From Planctomycetales bacterium (GTDB lineage Bacteria > Planctomycetota > Planctomycetia > Planctomycetales > Planctomycetaceae), in the NCBI GenBank assembly GCA_020050375.1, contig JAGVKR010000033.1, forward strand, positions 1-7,305: a stretch of 7,305 nt of DNA, given 5' to 3'. Position numbers and translations under genes: made by a program. The notes under the pieces are model-generated. The model had not been told where the DNA came from, did no database searches, and was given only the letters and a program-made list of their open reading frames with translations. Each line of letters opens with the position of its first letter. Positions within the stretch are counted from its first letter, which is position 1. Of this stretch, positions 5,810-7,305 are shown piece by piece.

Positions 5810-7305
5810 ATGAGACGTTTTTCCATCGTTGCGGGCGGTGGACGGAATTGCCTGCCGGCAAGCGCACTGGCTGTTCTTATCGGCTGGGCCGCATTCGGTG
5901 ACAACCGGTCTTCGGCGCTGGCCCTGGGACAGGAGGCCCCCCCCAAAACCGACACTCCGACGGACGCAGCTCCGCGAACCGGGAGCCGCGGTGGCTCGCG
6001 GAGAGATCCATCGGCGTTCGATGTGCTGGACCGGGTCGAAGTCCGCAACGAACTGAAGCTCACCGACGAGCAGATCAAAAAATTCGACGATCTGGCGCGC
6101 GAGCTCGAAGCACGCCGTCAGGAGTTGAGGTTGGTGTTCCGAGGTGCGACGTCGCTTGAAGAAGCTCAGAAGGCCGGCGAGCAGCTCCGCGAAAAGAGCG
6201 CGGCGCTGCGCCGCGACACCGACGCGAAGCTCAAAGAGATTTTAACTGAGGCGCAGTTTCAGCGCTATGGGCAGATTTCGCTGCAGCTCACGGGAATCTC
6301 GGCATTGCGACGGACCGAAACGGCTGACGCCCTCAAGCTTACCGACGCGCAGCGCGCCGAAATCGACAAGATCCGCGGCGAAGCCGATGCGAAGCAGTTT
6401 TCGCTGGGCATGTTCGGAAACCGCGAAGCCCGCCAGAAAATCGGCGAGGAGCGCGACGCGGCTCTAATGGCGCTGCTGACGCCCGAGCAGAAACAAGCCT
6501 GGCAGACGGCGCTCGGGGCGCCGCTCTCGATCGCCGGACCCGCCGAGGCCGTTGCCGAAAAGAAGCCGGCTGACACATCGGCATCGACGCCGAAACCGGC
6601 GACACCGACGCTCAAATCCGACAAAGAAAAAGAAGTGGTCGCGGAATTCGCTGGCGCGAAGAACCAGCCGGCCGATGCGGGGGATCGCAAACTTTCGTTC
6701 AATTTCCGCTTCGCCCCGTGGGAGATGGTGCTCCGCCGCTTTGCCGACGAAGCCGGGCTGACGCTGGATATGAACGACGTTCCGCCAGGAACGCTGAACC
6801 ATTACGACAACCAGAAGTACACGCCGGCGGAAGCGCTCGACGTCCTCAACGGATATCTGCTCCGCCGCGGCTTTCTGCTGGTGCGCCGCGATCGGTTTCT
6901 TGTCGTCGTCAACATCGACAACGGCATCCCTCCCAATCTGATCCCGCAGGTTTCGGTCGCCGAACTTCCAAAGCGCGGCCGGAATGAACTCTTGAGCGTC
7001 GTATTCCCGCTGACCGACGCCGATGCGAAGATCGCTGCAGAGGACGTCAAAGAACTGCTGGGTCCGCAGGGAAAGGTCGTGCCGCTGACCAAGGTCAACC
7101 GCCTGCTTGTGACAGACATCGGCGCGAATCTGCAAAACATCAACGAACTGCTCACCGGCCTGGGAGTGGTGGAAGACAGCAAGGGAACGGGATTCCGCTC
7201 GTTCAAGCTTGTCCATGTGACGGCCGTCGAGGCCGAGCGAATGGTTCGCGAGCTCTTCAATCTGCCGGCGCGCGGCAGCGCAGCACGAGCTGCGGCGGCG
7301 GCAGC
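5810..7305 (+). CDS. Secretin-like exported protein with LTxxQ repeats (3' end outside window)
   Basis: From ATG 5810, with AGGTGG six bases upstream, the frame stays open to the window edge, giving 498 residues so far. The N-terminus has a basic start, a hydrophobic stretch at about 16-29 and a possible signal cleavage after ALA (36-38). A helical, charged region (about 70-235) carries four LTxxQ motifs: LTDEQ (84-88), LTEAQ (145-149), LTDAQ (177-181) and LTPEQ (223-227), recalling Spy/CpxP-type periplasmic proteins. A Lys/Ala/Pro/Thr-rich linker (about 240-290) follows. From about 296 the sequence resembles secretin N-domains: FNFRFAPWEMVLRRFADEAG, YTPAEALDVLNGYLLRRGF, then a repeat beginning VVFPLTDADA and containing VKELLGPQGKVVPL and NRLLVTDIGANL, and another starting SFKLVHVTAVEAERMVRELF. 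Secretins form outer-membrane export pores (type II secretion or pilus systems). The beta-barrel domain would lie beyond the window, so pore function is unproven; it may be a secretin-N-domain protein without a pore. Confidence 0.75.
   Translation, partial: MRRFSIVAGGGRNCLPASALAVLIGWAAFGDNRSSALALGQEAPPKTDTPTDAAPRTGSRGGSRRDPSAFDVLDRVEVRNELKLTDEQIKKFDDLARELEARRQELRLVFRGATSLEEAQKAGEQLREKSAALRRDTDAKLKEILTEAQFQRYGQISLQLTGISALRRTETADALKLTDAQRAEIDKIRGEADAKQFSLGMFGNREARQKIGEERDAALMALLTPEQKQAWQTALGAPLSIAGPAEAVAEKKPADTSASTPKPATPTLKSDKEKEVVAEFAGAKNQPADAGDRKLSFNFRFAPWEMVLRRFADEAGLTLDMNDVPPGTLNHYDNQKYTPAEALDVLNGYLLRRGFLLVRRDRFLVVVNIDNGIPPNLIPQVSVAELPKRGRNELLSVVFPLTDADAKIAAEDVKELLGPQGKVVPLTKVNRLLVTDIGANLQNINELLTGLGVVEDSKGTGFRSFKLVHVTAVEAERMVRELFNLPARGSAARAAAAA

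Noticed and set aside
5737..5901. A GTG-started 54-codon frame overlapping the start of the secretin-like gene
   Set aside because: No ribosome site or recognisable family was seen, and most of it overlaps the better supported start at 5810.
6464..7216. A 250-codon minus-strand frame opposite the secretin-like gene
   Set aside because: The + strand frame has a ribosome site, signal peptide, LTxxQ motifs and secretin-like repeats; the antisense frame has no comparable support.

Overview
The window reads as chromosomal DNA from a member of the Planctomycetota. It is GC-rich. Its genes include a prolyl-oligopeptidase-like hydrolase, a secreted BNR/Asp-box sialidase-like protein, a secreted EF-hand protein and a secretin-like protein with an LTxxQ-rich front half, a mix I associate with that phylum. 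The taxonomic call is inferred from protein style; there is no marker gene here.

Layout. Positions 1-677 (+) hold the C-terminal part of a prolyl-oligopeptidase-family peptidase. Positions 678-978 carry no intact gene, but on the + strand they hold what looks like a decayed two-gene cassette: a 35-codon reading frame, then a GTG-started HNH-endonuclease-like fragment. The fragment runs into the 3' end of the next gene. Four genes then follow on the minus strand, in transcription order: EF-hand protein (4546-5502), sialidase-like protein (3416-4543), PlsC-type acyltransferase (2483-3178) and phosphoglucosamine/phosphohexose mutase (979-2343). The first two are separated by two bases and look translationally coupled. 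The sialidase and plsC genes are separated by 237 bp, most of it a 134-bp REP/MITE-like palindrome with a perfect 16-bp terminal inverted repeat and an imperfect inner repeat. plsC and the mutase gene are 139 bp apart with a small hairpin between them.

Positions 5503-5809 are a divergent intergenic region with an AT-rich island that can be read as overlapping promoters in both directions. From 5810 to the window edge (+) runs an open frame with no stop. It encodes an exported protein with four LTxxQ motifs followed by secretin N-domain-like sequence, and it continues beyond the window.

Function. The mutase (amino-sugar phosphate interconversion for envelope polymers) and the acyltransferase (phospholipid synthesis) are envelope housekeeping genes. 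The EF-hand and sialidase-like pair would act outside the cytoplasm, probably on glycans or the cell surface, and the secretin-like protein would sit in or near the outer membrane. I see no phage, CRISPR, rRNA or tRNA. The most noteworthy non-gene structures are the palindromic element and the decayed HNH cassette.
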